Notes under the pieces: generated by a model
The model's database searches: none
Seen by the model: the letters and a program-made list of their open reading frames with translations, nothing else
What the model was told of the DNA's origin: nothing
Translations under genes and position numbers: made by a program
NCBI GenBank assembly: GCA_023386815.1
Contig: JAEWIZ010000002.1
Location: forward strand, 195,354-259,353
Origin: Bacillota bacterium
GTDB lineage: Bacteria; Bacillota; Clostridia; Lachnospirales; Lachnospiraceae
Reading direction: 5' to 3'
DNA length: 64,000 nucleotides
Shown here: piece by piece, positions 42,630 to 52,946 of the stretch
Position numbering within the stretch: position 1 is the stretch's first letter
Layout: every line of letters starts with the position of its first letter

Positions 42630-44069
42630 TTACCTCTTCAAATTAATCAGCTCTTCCAACAAGGTGTCAGATGTTGTTATTATTCTAGAGTTAGCCTGAT
42701 ATCCTCTTTGAGTTGTTATCATATCCGTAAACTGCTGGGCTAAATCAACATTGGACATTTCCAAAACACCCGTGGACAAACTGCCACCGCCCTTCGTAGG
42801 ATCTTGCCCAACACCGTCAAAATCACCGGAGTTCTGAGTAGCAGCATACATACTATTACCAACTGCTTCAAGACCAGCTGGGTTAGCAAAATTAGCAACA
42901 GCAATCTGTCCAAGTAATCTGCTGTCACCATTATCATATTTACCATAGATCTTACCGGAGGCATCAATACTAATACCAGTCATATTTCCTACCTGCTTAC
43001 CGGCACCGGTTCCCTTTAAGCTACCCTTGGTTGCCTCCAGAGAAGATGATCCACTGGTAGAATACATAGTGATGCTGGAAAAATCCACATCAATTGCTTT
43101 AAAAGGGCTGTTGGCATCGGATGATACAGAAAAACTTAGGCTTTTCTGAGCCTCCCCCTCACCAACGCTGACAAAAGCTCCCGTTGCACTGTTAAAATTT
43201 AAGAGAGGAGCACTATCATTAGCCATTGAAACTGATCCGTCCTCATTGACCGTTGCAGCGATGTCAACACCACCAAGAGAGATCGAACTGATGGAGGATT
43301 CTTCATAGGTTACCGTTCCTGTTTCATCGTCTACGATTTTTCGTACAAAGATGGATTGACCGGTGCTATCCTTAACATCAGCAACTCCCACACGGTAAAC
43401 ATTGGTACTATCTTCTGACTGCCATACCTTCAGCTCTGCCGTATAACTGTTACCTAAACTATCGAAAAAGGTCATATTAATTGAGCTTCCGGTATCACTA
43501 GCAATCTGAGTGTCTTTACTATCAATATTTCCTGAAACATATACTGCTGTTGTTGCCTCCGGTACTGCATATAGGTTATCTGGAGACATGATCGCTAACG
43601 GTGTTACCGCTGCGGCAACGGTCTTGGTTTCATCATCTGGATCCACCTGCCATCCCATCACGGCTGCACCGGATGAAGTACAAAGTGTACCCTGTGCATC
43701 GACATTGAAGGAACCTGCTTTTGTGAAGTAATTCGTTCCACCACTGTTTACAATAAAGAAACTATCACCATCAATCATAACATCAAAGGGATTATCCGTT
43801 CTTTGGGATGCACCGGTTGTTGTAATGGATGAGGTAATACCTGCAACACTAGAACCCAAACCTATCTGCATTGCATTACGTCCTGTGGTACCGGTTGCTG
43901 CATTGGGCCCGGATGCACTTTGCGTTGTTTGATAAAAAACATCGGAAAAAGTTACAGAACTAGCTTTAAAACCGATTGTATTAACATTTGAAATATTATT
44001 ACCGATTACGTCCATTTTTGTCTGATGTACTTTTAGACCTGATACACCAGAAAAGAGTGATCTCATCAT
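42630..44069 (-). CDS. flgE: Flagellar hook protein FlgE
   Basis: About 479 residues from the ATG at 44069, with AAGGAGG 11 nt upstream; the next codon is also ATG, and the frame is open to 44126. The N-terminal rod/hook motif is MRSLFSGVSGLKVHQTKMDV, then GNNISNVNTIGFKAS. The C-terminal motif contains ALEMSNVDLAQQFTDMI-like residues and TTQRGYQANSRIITT. The middle (residues about 100-380) is the variable hook-surface region rich in Ser, Thr and Gly. Confidence 0.95.
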   Translation of the reverse strand: MMRSLFSGVSGLKVHQTKMDVIGNNISNVNTIGFKASSVTFSDVFYQTTQSASGPNAATGTTGRNAMQIGLGSSVAGITSSITTTGASQRTDNPFDVMIDGDSFFIVNSGGTNYFTKAGSFNVDAQGTLCTSSGAAVMGWQVDPDDETKTVAAAVTPLAIMSPDNLYAVPEATTAVYVSGNIDSKDTQIASDTGSSINMTFFDSLGNSYTAELKVWQSEDSTNVYRVGVADVKDSTGQSIFVRKIVDDETGTVTYEESSISSISLGGVDIAATVNEDGSVSMANDSAPLLNFNSATGAFVSVGEGEAQKSLSFSVSSDANSPFKAIDVDFSSITMYSTSGSSSLEATKGSLKGTGAGKQVGNMTGISIDASGKIYGKYDNGDSRLLGQIAVANFANPAGLEAVGNSMYAATQNSGDFDGVGQDPTKGGGSLSTGVLEMSNVDLAQQFTDMITTQRGYQANSRIITTSDTLLEELINLKR

Positions 44070-44178
44070 AACTTTTTTGACCTCCTTAATCTTTGAATCA
44101 TTCGAGGGTGTGTCTATAGACACCACCAGTATCCAATCTGTCAGTCATGGATACTTAAGCCTCCCTAAGGTCCGGCTT

Positions 44179-44574
44179 TTACATGATTACTGCTCCATCA
44201 ATATTCGTAAATACCCTATCATCTCCATCGTTCACTGCAGTGATTACAGTATTGTTTTTAACATTTACGATAAAGGCAAGATTATCTACCATAACTAAAG
44301 ATTCATTAATACCCTTCTCACTAGCTTTTTTCGCACCATTTTCCAATCGCTCCAGCTGTTCATCCGTCAGGTCGATATTTCGACTAGCCAGACGTTCATT
44401 TGCATGCTTCGAGAATTTCAACTCACTTGCTTCATTAACCGCCTGCTTTTGTTTTAATATTTCACCAAAAGGTGTGGCATCTAGCTTTTTAGCCGAAGTA
44501 GAATCGGTTTTTGCAGCACTCAGCTGCTGTGTCATCTGCTCTATGGAAGGATATTGATTCCTAGAAATGTTCAT
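44179..44574 (-). CDS. Flagellar operon protein of the TIGR02530 type
   Basis: 131 residues from the ATG at 44574 with GGAGG five nt upstream; the open frame to 44643 is not supported. The conserved part is LKFSKHANERLASRNIDLTD followed by a helix and LAFIVNVKNNTVITAV. It lies between flgD and flgE, the normal place of this family. It may chaperone hook components; function unproven. Confidence 0.85.
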   Translation of the reverse strand: MNISRNQYPSIEQMTQQLSAAKTDSTSAKKLDATPFGEILKQKQAVNEASELKFSKHANERLASRNIDLTDEQLERLENGAKKASEKGINESLVMVDNLAFIVNVKNNTVITAVNDGDDRVFTNIDGAVIM

Positions 44575-44742
44575 TATTTCCTCCACTGCGCCGCATCCTG
44601 CGGTCCGTATTTTCATACCGGCTCTCCCGAGCCATACCTCCATGTATCCTTTTTTACTTAAAATCTCATAACAATCCCTAGGTGACCTAATACAAGAGGA
44701 TTCGTTGTGCGATTTATTTTTAACTACTGCTTACAACTTAGA

Positions 44743-45195
44743 TCATTTACTAGTCTTTTGTTCCGTAACATAATTATCATCCAACACCGTATCTAGTTGA
44801 TCAAAGGAATATAAGTTACCATCAATGGAAAGCTTTGTTGAAGAACCTGTTACATACACAAAATCAACCTTACCGGTAATAAAGTTGTTTGAACTGTTTG
44901 AAGTGCTATTCGCTTTCACAATAACATTTTTACCTACCAAACTAAAGGCTTGAGAATTCGTTGTTGTCTGAGCTATATTCTGCATCTGCTCTAATTGTGA
45001 AAAGGTTGCAAGCTGGGATATGTACTGCGTATTATCGCTTGGATTTAATGGATCCTGGTATTGCATTTGTGTAACCAATAATTGCATAAAGGCATCTTTT
45101 CCAAGTTCACCGCCCGGTTTTGTTGAGGTCTTGGTAGTAGATGTATTCGTGTTTTGAATCGTACCATCCTTTACACCTTGAATTAAATCGCTCAT
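44743..45195 (-). CDS. flgD: Flagellar hook capping protein FlgD
   Basis: 150 residues from the ATG at 45195; the SD AAAGGAG lies six nt upstream and overlaps an alternative ATG at 45201. The conserved block is GKDAFMQLLVTQMQYQDPLN followed by SQLATFSQLEQMQN. It is short, lacking the Ig-like C-terminal part of enterobacterial FlgD, as in B. subtilis-type proteins. Confidence 0.93.
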   Translation of the reverse strand: MSDLIQGVKDGTIQNTNTSTTKTSTKPGGELGKDAFMQLLVTQMQYQDPLNPSDNTQYISQLATFSQLEQMQNIAQTTTNSQAFSLVGKNVIVKANSTSNSSNNFITGKVDFVYVTGSSTKLSIDGNLYSFDQLDTVLDDNYVTEQKTSK

Positions 45196-45227
45196 GGCCA
45201 TCTCCTTTCTTTGTATTTATTCAAGAA

Positions 45228-46745
45228 TTACGCTGTGTAATCAATTCGGCTGCCGCTACCAATCATTTCACTTGACATGATACTGTTATCTGTCTCCTCT
45301 GACATGGTTAATGCATCCTCTAAGGTAATCTTCTTACCTGAATTACTTTTCTCTGCCTCCTGCTGGTTCCCAGCATTCTGCTCAGTATTCTGTTCAAAAG
45401 CATTAGCAGAAACGGTTACCTCAATTGCCTCAACCTTAACACCTTGTGCATTTAAGGTTTCACGAAGTACATGGAGTTGGCTTTCAATTGCTTCTTTACT
45501 CAGCTCATTTTGAACGACAAATTGTGCCGTCATAATTCCGTTTTTCGATTGAACCGTCAAATTAACTTTACCAAGATGTTCTGGATTTAACTGAAACTCC
45601 ATAGAAGCTTGATTGGAGGTTACGGATAATTTAATGCGGTCAAGAATCTGATTTGCAATATCTCTTAGGTCGGTAACCTGTGACAGGTTTCCATTAAAAT
45701 TAACCGGCGTGTTCTGTGTTGTCTTTACTAAATTGTCAATAAAGGTCTGAAACTGATCAGCCGCTTTTAAGTCCCTTTGATCATTCTGTCTTGAATCATC
45801 CTGGGTATTTTCTAAGCTGTCCTTTGCAGGATCTAGGGTATTAGTCGTTGTAGCAGCTTGATCCTTTTGACTGTCCGAATTCACTGTTTGGGTGATTTCT
45901 TTTTTTGCACTGCTTTCACTGTCTTCCTCAGTCTTTCCTGTAACTTGTCCGCTCAAATTCGAAGCCTGGGAAAGTTGTTCCTGCAATCCTGAGGTCAAAA
46001 GAGAATTAACGCTATCTTCCTTGGAATTTGCCTGCATCAGAATTTGTTTTAATTGTTCATCCGTTAGTCCTAAATTTGCATCTGCCTTTAACTCTTCAAT
46101 GCTGTTCATTAAGTCATTCATGGTAGCTGCTAAATTTTCATCTGTCAAGACTGCTGAAATATCCATCTGACCGTTACTCATTAAGATAAATCGTTGTAAT
46201 TGTTCAGGCTGTAATAAATCCGAGAGACTCATACCTTGATCTGATAGTAACTGTTCAAATTCCTCCGAGGTCAGATTCATTTGCTGCATCACAACCTCTT
46301 GAACTGATTGAAGCATCATCATAATCTGCGATAAAAGCTCGTCGTTAGCAGTAGGTTCCTCTTCTGTTTGCTCAATTACGTCTGATTGCTTTTGGATTAC
46401 AGTATTATCCTCCGAAGTACTGGATAATGCTTCGGTACTGCTACTCCCTGTCGTTCCAATTGCTTTTGACTGCTCGTTGTTCCCTGATTGGATATCCTTT
46501 ACAGCTTCTTTCTCGTCATCCGGTCTGGACGCACTATTCTTATCCTGCTTTTGGACTGCTATTTTTTTTGCAGCTCCATGACTTTCTGAGGTTCCATTCA
46601 AGGAAAAAGGCGTTTGTAAGGACTTTAGATTGTTATCCATCATCAAATTAAATTCCTTACTTGACTTATTTTCTTTTGCATTGATGCTTCCAATAGAATT
46701 ACCTACTAAACTTATCCCCTGTGTTATAACGCTTTGTGTCTTCAT
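45228..46745 (-). CDS. fliK: Flagellar hook-length control protein FliK
   Basis: 505 residues. A long Ser/Gln/Glu-rich low-complexity N-terminal ruler region (about 1-370) precedes the conserved C-terminal domain: MEFQLNPEHLGKVNLTVQSK and SQLHVLRETLNAQGVKVEAI. This domain contacts FlhB to stop hook export. It lies between ylxF and flgD, as in B. subtilis. Confidence 0.92.
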   Translation of the reverse strand: MKTQSVITQGISLVGNSIGSINAKENKSSKEFNLMMDNNLKSLQTPFSLNGTSESHGAAKKIAVQKQDKNSASRPDDEKEAVKDIQSGNNEQSKAIGTTGSSSTEALSSTSEDNTVIQKQSDVIEQTEEEPTANDELLSQIMMMLQSVQEVVMQQMNLTSEEFEQLLSDQGMSLSDLLQPEQLQRFILMSNGQMDISAVLTDENLAATMNDLMNSIEELKADANLGLTDEQLKQILMQANSKEDSVNSLLTSGLQEQLSQASNLSGQVTGKTEEDSESSAKKEITQTVNSDSQKDQAATTTNTLDPAKDSLENTQDDSRQNDQRDLKAADQFQTFIDNLVKTTQNTPVNFNGNLSQVTDLRDIANQILDRIKLSVTSNQASMEFQLNPEHLGKVNLTVQSKNGIMTAQFVVQNELSKEAIESQLHVLRETLNAQGVKVEAIEVTVSANAFEQNTEQNAGNQQEAEKSNSGKKITLEDALTMSEETDNSIMSSEMIGSGSRIDYTA

Positions 46746-46895
46746 GTGTCATTCCTCCTTTCTTCAAGGTATCCACTAAAATTCATGTAGCTTCTAACGT
46801 GCATACCCTTCCTGATATCTATAATAAGAAGAAAACTTCCTATTACCATAATCCATGTACTTCAATATGAACCAAGGTCACCCATGCAATATCCC

Positions 46896-47669
46896 TTACT
46901 GGGTGTCACTTAACTTTTCTGCATCCATATCAAGCATTTTTTTTGTTATCTTAGCTGCAACTACTTTATCCATTTCAGCTAAAATTGCGGCACTTTCTTT
47001 TGGCTTCATACTAAGTAGAATCTGAGCTACAGATTCCACATCTGCTGTCATAGTTTCAAGGATCGCAGCCGCCGCTTTGGGATCCATTTTTTTATAGATA
47101 TCCGCCTTTTCCTTAATAGCATCAGAGTACTGTAACTGTTCTATTACCTGACGATAAATCTCCTCCGCTGTGCTAGGATTAATTGCCTCATAATATTTTT
47201 TGTATTCCTCAATCCCCGGAGCTGCATCAGCAAAAACTACATTTTTATCAAATTCCGCAACACGCTCTTCAAAGGCCTTTTGCTCATCTTCAAATACCTT
47301 TAAACGATCTACTTCAGCCTGAAGCTCCTCAACTGATTTGTCGTCATTTGTAGATCCACTTTTCATATTAGCGATAGTAGATTCTAGTTCCTGAATCTTT
47401 GCTATCGCCTCTGCAAGTGACTGATAATCGGTGCTATTCTCATCCGCTATCACTTGCTGGGAATCCTCCGGTAGAATCATGTTTACCAAAGGAACATCCT
47501 TTAAGATTGGGCGTAAAACTCCTGATCCAAATCCACCAATATCCAGCTTAATTAAAGCTCCAAATATAGCAAGCCATATAATCACAATTAAAAGCGCAAT
47601 CAGTATCGTTAGTATCTTATTCCCATTCTGCTTCTCATTACTTTTTGCAGCCTTCTCTTTTTTAGCCAT
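46896..47669 (-). CDS. ylxF: YlxF/MotE-like membrane protein with MgtE-N-type repeats
   Basis: 257 residues. A Lys-rich start precedes one membrane helix (ILTILIALLIVIIWLAIFGA), then a coiled coil (residues about 85-140) and C-terminal helical repeats (YKKMDPKAAAAILETM, VAQILLSMKPKESAAILAEM) of the MgtE intracellular-N/MotE kind. Its place between fliJ and fliK matches B. subtilis ylxF. Probable chaperone or scaffold for stator or basal-body parts. The 150 nt between it and fliK contain no convincing gene. Confidence 0.82.
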   Translation of the reverse strand: MAKKEKAAKSNEKQNGNKILTILIALLIVIIWLAIFGALIKLDIGGFGSGVLRPILKDVPLVNMILPEDSQQVIADENSTDYQSLAEAIAKIQELESTIANMKSGSTNDDKSVEELQAEVDRLKVFEDEQKAFEERVAEFDKNVVFADAAPGIEEYKKYYEAINPSTAEEIYRQVIEQLQYSDAIKEKADIYKKMDPKAAAAILETMTADVESVAQILLSMKPKESAAILAEMDKVVAAKITKKMLDMDAEKLSDTQ

Positions 47670-48130
47670 TATCTATCCTCCCCGGAAAGCATAGGACTGT
47701 TATAATTAAAGCTATTTAACTCATCAACTTCCTTGCGCTCCTCAGCGTCGAATTCCTGTATGTATTCCTCAAATGCTTTTTCTTTGAGCCGTTCCTGAGT
47801 TTTTCGACCAACCATTGCATCACTTAATCGGATACGGGCCACTTCCAAACGATGGGCAGCATTTCTTACTACTGTGATCTGCTGCTTTATCTTTGTTTTC
47901 GTATACTCGATTGCATGTTCACACTGTATTATTTGAAATAAATCCAGTCTGCCTGCTCTTAAATCCTTAAGCTCTTCTTCTAGTAATCTTTGTCTCTTCT
48001 TCAATTGCTCCAGATTCTCTTCTTCCTGGGTAAGCTTCATTCTAGCAGTACCGTAGGAGATCTTAGCCTGATCCTCAAGCTTTAATTTAATTTGGAGTAC
48101 ACTTTCCATCGAATATCTGAATTTTTTCAT
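47669..48130 (-). CDS. fliJ: Flagellar export chaperone/stalk protein FliJ
   Basis: 153 residues, nearly all one charged coiled coil (KFRYSMESVLQIKLKLEDQA to ERKEVDELNSF). It enters the FliI hexamer and couples it to FlhA. Start and stop codons overlap its neighbours by one nt (TAATG at both ends), so fliI-fliJ-ylxF are translationally coupled. Confidence 0.9.
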   Translation of the reverse strand: MKKFRYSMESVLQIKLKLEDQAKISYGTARMKLTQEEENLEQLKKRQRLLEEELKDLRAGRLDLFQIIQCEHAIEYTKTKIKQQITVVRNAAHRLEVARIRLSDAMVGRKTQERLKEKAFEEYIQEFDAEERKEVDELNSFNYNSPMLSGEDR

Positions 48131-49440
48131 TATTTATCAAAAATCTCCATAAGCATTGCTATCTCATCCCCAAGCTCGTATTTATCATTTACATCTTGCT
48201 GTAAAAATGTATTTACTTCTTTTATTTTTGAAATAGCATAGTCAATATCAGGGTTTGAACCATTTTTATATGCACCTATATTAACTAAGTCCTCTGCTTC
48301 CTGATAGGTCGCAAGAACATTTTTCAATTTGCCTGCAGCGACCTTATGTTCTTTGGTAACAATGGAACTCATACATCTTGAAATACTTTGCAGGATATCA
48401 ATTGCCGGATAATGATTCTTATGCCCAAGTTTTCTGGATAACATGATATGACCATCCAAAATACTACGAGCAGTATCCGTAATCGGTTCATTAAAATCAT
48501 CGCCATCTACAAGAACCGTATATAATCCTGTAATTGAGCCATGCTGTGAATTACCCGCCCGTTCTAGTAACTTAGGCATCTCCGAATAGACACTTGGAGG
48601 GTAACCACGAGATACCGGTGGTTCACCGGAAGCCAAGCCTATTTCTCGCTGAGCCATGGAAAAACGGGTAAGGGAGTCCATCATCAGTAAAACATCTTTT
48701 CCCTGATCCCTAAAATATTCCGCAATCGCTGTAGCAGTTTGAGCGGCTTTTTTTCGAATGAGTGCCGGCTTATCAGAAGTCGCTACTACGAGTACCGATC
48801 TTCTGATACCTTCTTCCCCGAGGTCTCGTTCAATAAATTCACGAACCTCCCTGCCACGCTCACCAATTAAAGCAATTACATTAATATCAGCCTTGGTATT
48901 TCTAGCGAACATACCAAGCAATGTACTTTTACCAACACCGCTTCCGGCAAAGATACCAATTCTTTGCCCTTTACCAACCGTCAGCATGGAATCAACAGCC
49001 TTTACTCCAAGGGGCAATATCTCATCTATAATCTTTCGTTTCAATGGATCCGGCGGAGGCGCCTCAGCGGGATAAAAACACTTCACCCCTAACTCAGACT
49101 GATCTAAAGGATATCCCATTCCGTCCAGTGTTTTACCCAAAAGCTCTTCACCTACCGGAACCTTAAAGTTCGTTCCCGAGTTCTCCACTAAACTTCCAAT
49201 ACCAACACCTGTCATATCGTCAAATGGCATTAATAGAATTCTATTTTCTCGAAAGCCGATTACCTCAGCAATTTTTTTATTTGTTTGTCCAACTCCCGTT
49301 ATGTAGCACAGATCATTCAGATTCGCCTTGGGTCCGGATGCCTCAATGGTTAATCCCACCATCTTAACTACTTTACCAATTTCCTGTTCATAGGATTTAT
49401 CCAGCAGCTGTTTATATTTATCAAAGTCAATTGCTAACAT
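48130..49440 (-). CDS. fliI: Flagellum-specific ATPase FliI
   Basis: 436 residues, F1-ATPase-like. P-loop GIFAGSGVGKSTLLGMFARN, Walker B region DVLLMMDSLTRFSMAQREI, and the signature GYPPSVYSEMPKLLERAG. It energises unfolding and delivery of export substrates. Confidence 0.97.
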   Translation of the reverse strand: MLAIDFDKYKQLLDKSYEQEIGKVVKMVGLTIEASGPKANLNDLCYITGVGQTNKKIAEVIGFRENRILLMPFDDMTGVGIGSLVENSGTNFKVPVGEELLGKTLDGMGYPLDQSELGVKCFYPAEAPPPDPLKRKIIDEILPLGVKAVDSMLTVGKGQRIGIFAGSGVGKSTLLGMFARNTKADINVIALIGERGREVREFIERDLGEEGIRRSVLVVATSDKPALIRKKAAQTATAIAEYFRDQGKDVLLMMDSLTRFSMAQREIGLASGEPPVSRGYPPSVYSEMPKLLERAGNSQHGSITGLYTVLVDGDDFNEPITDTARSILDGHIMLSRKLGHKNHYPAIDILQSISRCMSSIVTKEHKVAAGKLKNVLATYQEAEDLVNIGAYKNGSNPDIDYAISKIKEVNTFLQQDVNDKYELGDEIAMLMEIFDK

Positions 49441-49483
49441 ATACTTCCTGCTTTCTACTTATATCGACAGTATTTAGGAAAAA

Positions 49484-50275
49484 CTAAATACTAGCCAGCA
49501 ATTTTAAATCTGTAATCAAATTACTTAATTGTACATCCAGACTGCAATTAATAACCTTATTATCCGTCTCAATGATGCATTGATTTTTATTCAAATTGGT
49601 ATCTTCCGTTACATACAGAGGTACTTCTCGACCAATCGCTGTTAATAAAAGGTTCTTTCTCATCGCAACATACTCAAAATCTTCTTTAGATACCCTGATG
49701 TAATACTCATCGCTTTTTTCCATATTTCTTAGCGCCCTGCTAACAAGATTTAGAATTACCTCTTCCTTATCTTCTACCAGGATTCCGGTAATCTTTTCCA
49801 ACAAAGAAGCAATGATAGTAACCATTTGAGGCTCCATATTCCTTCTGGACTCCTCCTGCTCTTGTTGAAGCTGGTATACCATAGCTTCATGCTCTGCCTT
49901 CAGTTTCTGAGCTTCTTTTTTTACTTGCTGCATTCCATCTTCATAGGCTTTCTTCGTTGCGAAAGCCAACGTATCCGCCTTTATTTTTTCCGCCTCATTT
50001 TTCGCCTTTTCAAGAATTTGTTTTGCTTCTAGCTCTGCATCTTCTAGAATTTTAGAGGCTTTTTCAGTAACTCCTTCGATTTGCTCCTCTTCTTCAAGAG
50101 AATCTACAAAAAGTGCTTGAAGCCCTTCTACAAACCCTTCCTGAGCCACAGAAACTGCTCTGCTAGCAAGAACTCTTCTGTTTTCAAGTTCCTTATCTAT
50201 TCTTAGATGCGAATCAATTGTCTTTTTTGCTTCGTCATCATAACGAACCGTATAGGCCTTTATTACATTAGACAA
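49484..50275 (-). CDS. fliH: Flagellar assembly protein FliH
   Basis: About 263 residues. Start: I choose the TTG at 50275, giving M-SNVIKAYTVRY; GGAGG lies 11 nt upstream within the end of fliG, and the TTG overlaps the fliG stop. A GTG at 50287 is an alternative. The middle is a long Glu/Lys/Ala coiled coil (KILEDAELEAKQILEKAKNE); the C-terminal part is the FliI-binding domain. It inhibits and recruits FliI. Confidence 0.88.
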   Translation of the reverse strand: MSNVIKAYTVRYDDEAKKTIDSHLRIDKELENRRVLASRAVSVAQEGFVEGLQALFVDSLEEEEQIEGVTEKASKILEDAELEAKQILEKAKNEAEKIKADTLAFATKKAYEDGMQQVKKEAQKLKAEHEAMVYQLQQEQEESRRNMEPQMVTIIASLLEKITGILVEDKEEVILNLVSRALRNMEKSDEYYIRVSKEDFEYVAMRKNLLLTAIGREVPLYVTEDTNLNKNQCIIETDNKVINCSLDVQLSNLITDLKLLASI

Positions 50276-51281
50276 TAATCTCGTCACCTCCGCCTCTCGA
50301 TATAATAATCTCTGAGGAATCTTCCAATTTACGAATTATATTAACAATCTTTTGTTGTGCCTCTTCCACATCCTTCAAACGAACAGGTCCCATATAATCC
50401 ATATCTTCTTTAATCATTACCGCCAAACGTTTGGACAGGTTATTGAAGATAACATTTTGGACTTCTTCGTTGGAGCCCTTTAAGGCAACTGCCAATTCAT
50501 TATTATCAACTTCACGAAGAACTCGCTGAATGGACTTATCATCCAGACTAAGGATATCTTCGAATACAAACATCTTTCTACGAATCTCATCCGCAAGCTC
50601 TGGTTCTTCGATTTCCAAGGTCTCCATAATATGCTTCTCTGTACCACGGTCAACGGTATTGAGGATTTCTACAATGGAGTCCACACCACCAACAATGGTG
50701 TAATCCTGATTTACCAGGGATGCCAGCTTTCTTTCCAGAACCTTTTCAACTTCTTTAATTACATCCGGTGAGGTTCGATCCATCTGAGCAATACGCTTCG
50801 CTACATCTGCCTGTTTATCCGGTCCTAAGGACGAGATAATCGTAGATGCCTGTCCCGGTGATAAATAAGAAAGAATCAATGCGATGGTCTGAGGATGCTC
50901 ATCCTGTATAAAGTTCAATAACTGAGATGCATCTGTCTTACGAACAAATTCAAAAGGTCTAACCTGCAAGGAGGCTGTCAGCTTACCAATAACATCCCTT
51001 GCCTTGTCTGCACCAAGTGCTTTTTCCAACAGTTCCTTCGCATAAGCGATACCACCCTCAGCGATGTATTGCTGCGCCAGGCATATCTCATAAAATTCAT
51101 CCAATACCTGATCCTTTGTTGCCGGTGAAATGCTTCTGGTGTTGGCAATCTCCAAGGTCATGGTTTCTATTTCTTCTTCTTTTAAATGTTTAAAAATACT
51201 GGCTGAACGTTCCGGTCCAAGTGAAATTAACAGAATTGCAGCTTTTTGAATTCCGGAGATATCACTATTACTCTTCGCCAT
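50268..51281 (-). CDS. fliG: Flagellar motor switch protein FliG
   Basis: 337 residues. N-domain binding FliF (GIQKAAILLISLGPERSASI), middle domain with the EHPQ motif (FIQDEHPQTIALILSYL), and the C-terminal torque helix with charged residues (MFVFEDILSLDDKSIQRVLR). It follows fliF by 37 nt and overlaps fliH. Confidence 0.97.
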   Translation of the reverse strand: MAKSNSDISGIQKAAILLISLGPERSASIFKHLKEEEIETMTLEIANTRSISPATKDQVLDEFYEICLAQQYIAEGGIAYAKELLEKALGADKARDVIGKLTASLQVRPFEFVRKTDASQLLNFIQDEHPQTIALILSYLSPGQASTIISSLGPDKQADVAKRIAQMDRTSPDVIKEVEKVLERKLASLVNQDYTIVGGVDSIVEILNTVDRGTEKHIMETLEIEEPELADEIRRKMFVFEDILSLDDKSIQRVLREVDNNELAVALKGSNEEVQNVIFNNLSKRLAVMIKEDMDYMGPVRLKDVEEAQQKIVNIIRKLEDSSEIIISRGGGDEIIV

Positions 51282-51318
51282 GTTTTATATCCTCCCATCG
51301 GCTACCACCGTAGCCATA

Positions 51319-52911
51319 TTAACCCCAATCTTCATTCAGCCAATTACGTAAGAGCTGTGCTACTGCTTCCGGCTTTTCATCAACAAATTTTTCTATCATT
51401 CTACGAACCTCAGAAACCTCGTTAAACTCAATATCTTCAATCGTTTGATTCTCCTTCGTTGTGGCCAGAAGCTGTTCAACAGACAACTCCGGTTCCAATT
51501 CAGTAACTTCAACCGGTTTAACACCTTTAAATACAACGAATCCCAATAATGCGATAATTAATACAGCCAATATAATCTGCAGATAATCCGTCAAACTTTT
51601 TGCCACTTTGGTCGTAGGAACAAAAACCGGCTGCTCATAAGCAGTAATCGATATATTTGCTTCTGCTATGCCTGTTGCCTTTGAGACCATTGTAATAAGA
51701 GAAGCGTCCGGAGTAATTGTTGTTGTAGCGCTGTTGGCTGCCACATATTGTTCAAAGGTAGTTCCATCCAAGGTGCCCTGCGCCTGCAAATCATCCTCTT
51801 TGTAGGTAGTTGCTTTTCGAAGAACAATAGAAATGGAGGACTCCTCCGGTTTCACTGCACCTACCTCATACTCTGTATTGGTTTCTCTAACATTCGGTAA
51901 ATAGTCGTATTCCTCGGTCTCAACCGTACCTGTATTCGAGGCTGAATCAACCGTTTCATAGGTTGTTTCGTCATTGGAATCTGTACCGGGTACACCACCT
52001 GAGGAATTGGCATTCTCAGAACTATAGGTATAGCTATGACTGTAAAGTCCCTGTTCCTGCCCTTCTGCAGGTGTGTATTCTGTATACAATTCAGTAACCC
52101 TGTCCATATTAAAAACAAGGTTCGGCATAATCTCAACATCATCATAACCGCTCTTTATTAATCCCATATATAAATTATTAATATAGGTATTTCGTAATCT
52201 CTCTTTAAAATCTTCGTTTGAGCTGGCGCTACCGCTATATAAATCGCTTCCACCACCGTACAATAGATTACCATACTGATCGGCCACTTTAATTAAATCC
52301 GAATTTTTATTTCCTATTACTGATGCAACCACCTGCGCAATGGTTTCTGCCGTCTCGGGTTGAAAGTCATCATTAATCGTTAAAATAACACTAGCACTGG
52401 TATCCTTGGCTTCGGATAGGATGGAGTCGCTACTTTCTGTAGGAAGATAATAAACTTCGGCTTCCTCAACACCTTCCATTTTTATAATACTATTGCGTAA
52501 TTGATTCTGAAAATAAAGATTAAGCTTAAGTGTACGGTCAGCATTCGTTGTACTTAAGCTATTATTAAGAAGTTCATCAACGGATAATCCGGTTGATGGC
52601 ATATCATTATCCGCTAAAAGAAATGTAGCATCCGTTAATCTTTTTTCATCAACAGAAATTGTCTGTTTATCACTAGCGACTTTATATTCAATTCCTTCAC
52701 TCTCAAGCAGCTCCGTAATCTTACTGGCATCACCTATGGTATCTGCGGTAACTAATTTCTCATATACTGTGCGTTGCATCAGAAATATAAGTAGCGCAAA
52801 GGCGAAAACAACAATACAGATGACACTGATAATCAATGTCTTCTGTTTGCTGGTATACTTATTCCATATATTTGTTAAATTCTTTAATATTTGCTTCGCT
52901 CTATCAGCCAT
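51319..52911 (-). CDS. fliF: Flagellar MS-ring protein FliF
   Basis: 530 residues. First membrane helix at about 22-44 (TLIISVICIVVFAFALLIFL), then ring-building motifs (MPSTGLSVDELLN; LRNSIIKMEGVEEAEVYYLP), a variable Ser/Thr/Glu linker and the second membrane helix near residue 440. The C-terminal acidic tail ends LLRNWLNEDWG, the FliG-binding segment. Confidence 0.96.
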   Translation of the reverse strand: MADRAKQILKNLTNIWNKYTSKQKTLIISVICIVVFAFALLIFLMQRTVYEKLVTADTIGDASKITELLESEGIEYKVASDKQTISVDEKRLTDATFLLADNDMPSTGLSVDELLNNSLSTTNADRTLKLNLYFQNQLRNSIIKMEGVEEAEVYYLPTESSDSILSEAKDTSASVILTINDDFQPETAETIAQVVASVIGNKNSDLIKVADQYGNLLYGGGSDLYSGSASSNEDFKERLRNTYINNLYMGLIKSGYDDVEIMPNLVFNMDRVTELYTEYTPAEGQEQGLYSHSYTYSSENANSSGGVPGTDSNDETTYETVDSASNTGTVETEEYDYLPNVRETNTEYEVGAVKPEESSISIVLRKATTYKEDDLQAQGTLDGTTFEQYVAANSATTTITPDASLITMVSKATGIAEANISITAYEQPVFVPTTKVAKSLTDYLQIILAVLIIALLGFVVFKGVKPVEVTELEPELSVEQLLATTKENQTIEDIEFNEVSEVRRMIEKFVDEKPEAVAQLLRNWLNEDWG

Positions 52912-52946
52912 TGCCTATGCTCCTCTGCGTATTATCATGGGTCTAC

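Noticed and set aside
46745..46896. 20-codon peptide between ylxF and fliK
   Set aside because: No SD and no conservation signal; too short to support.
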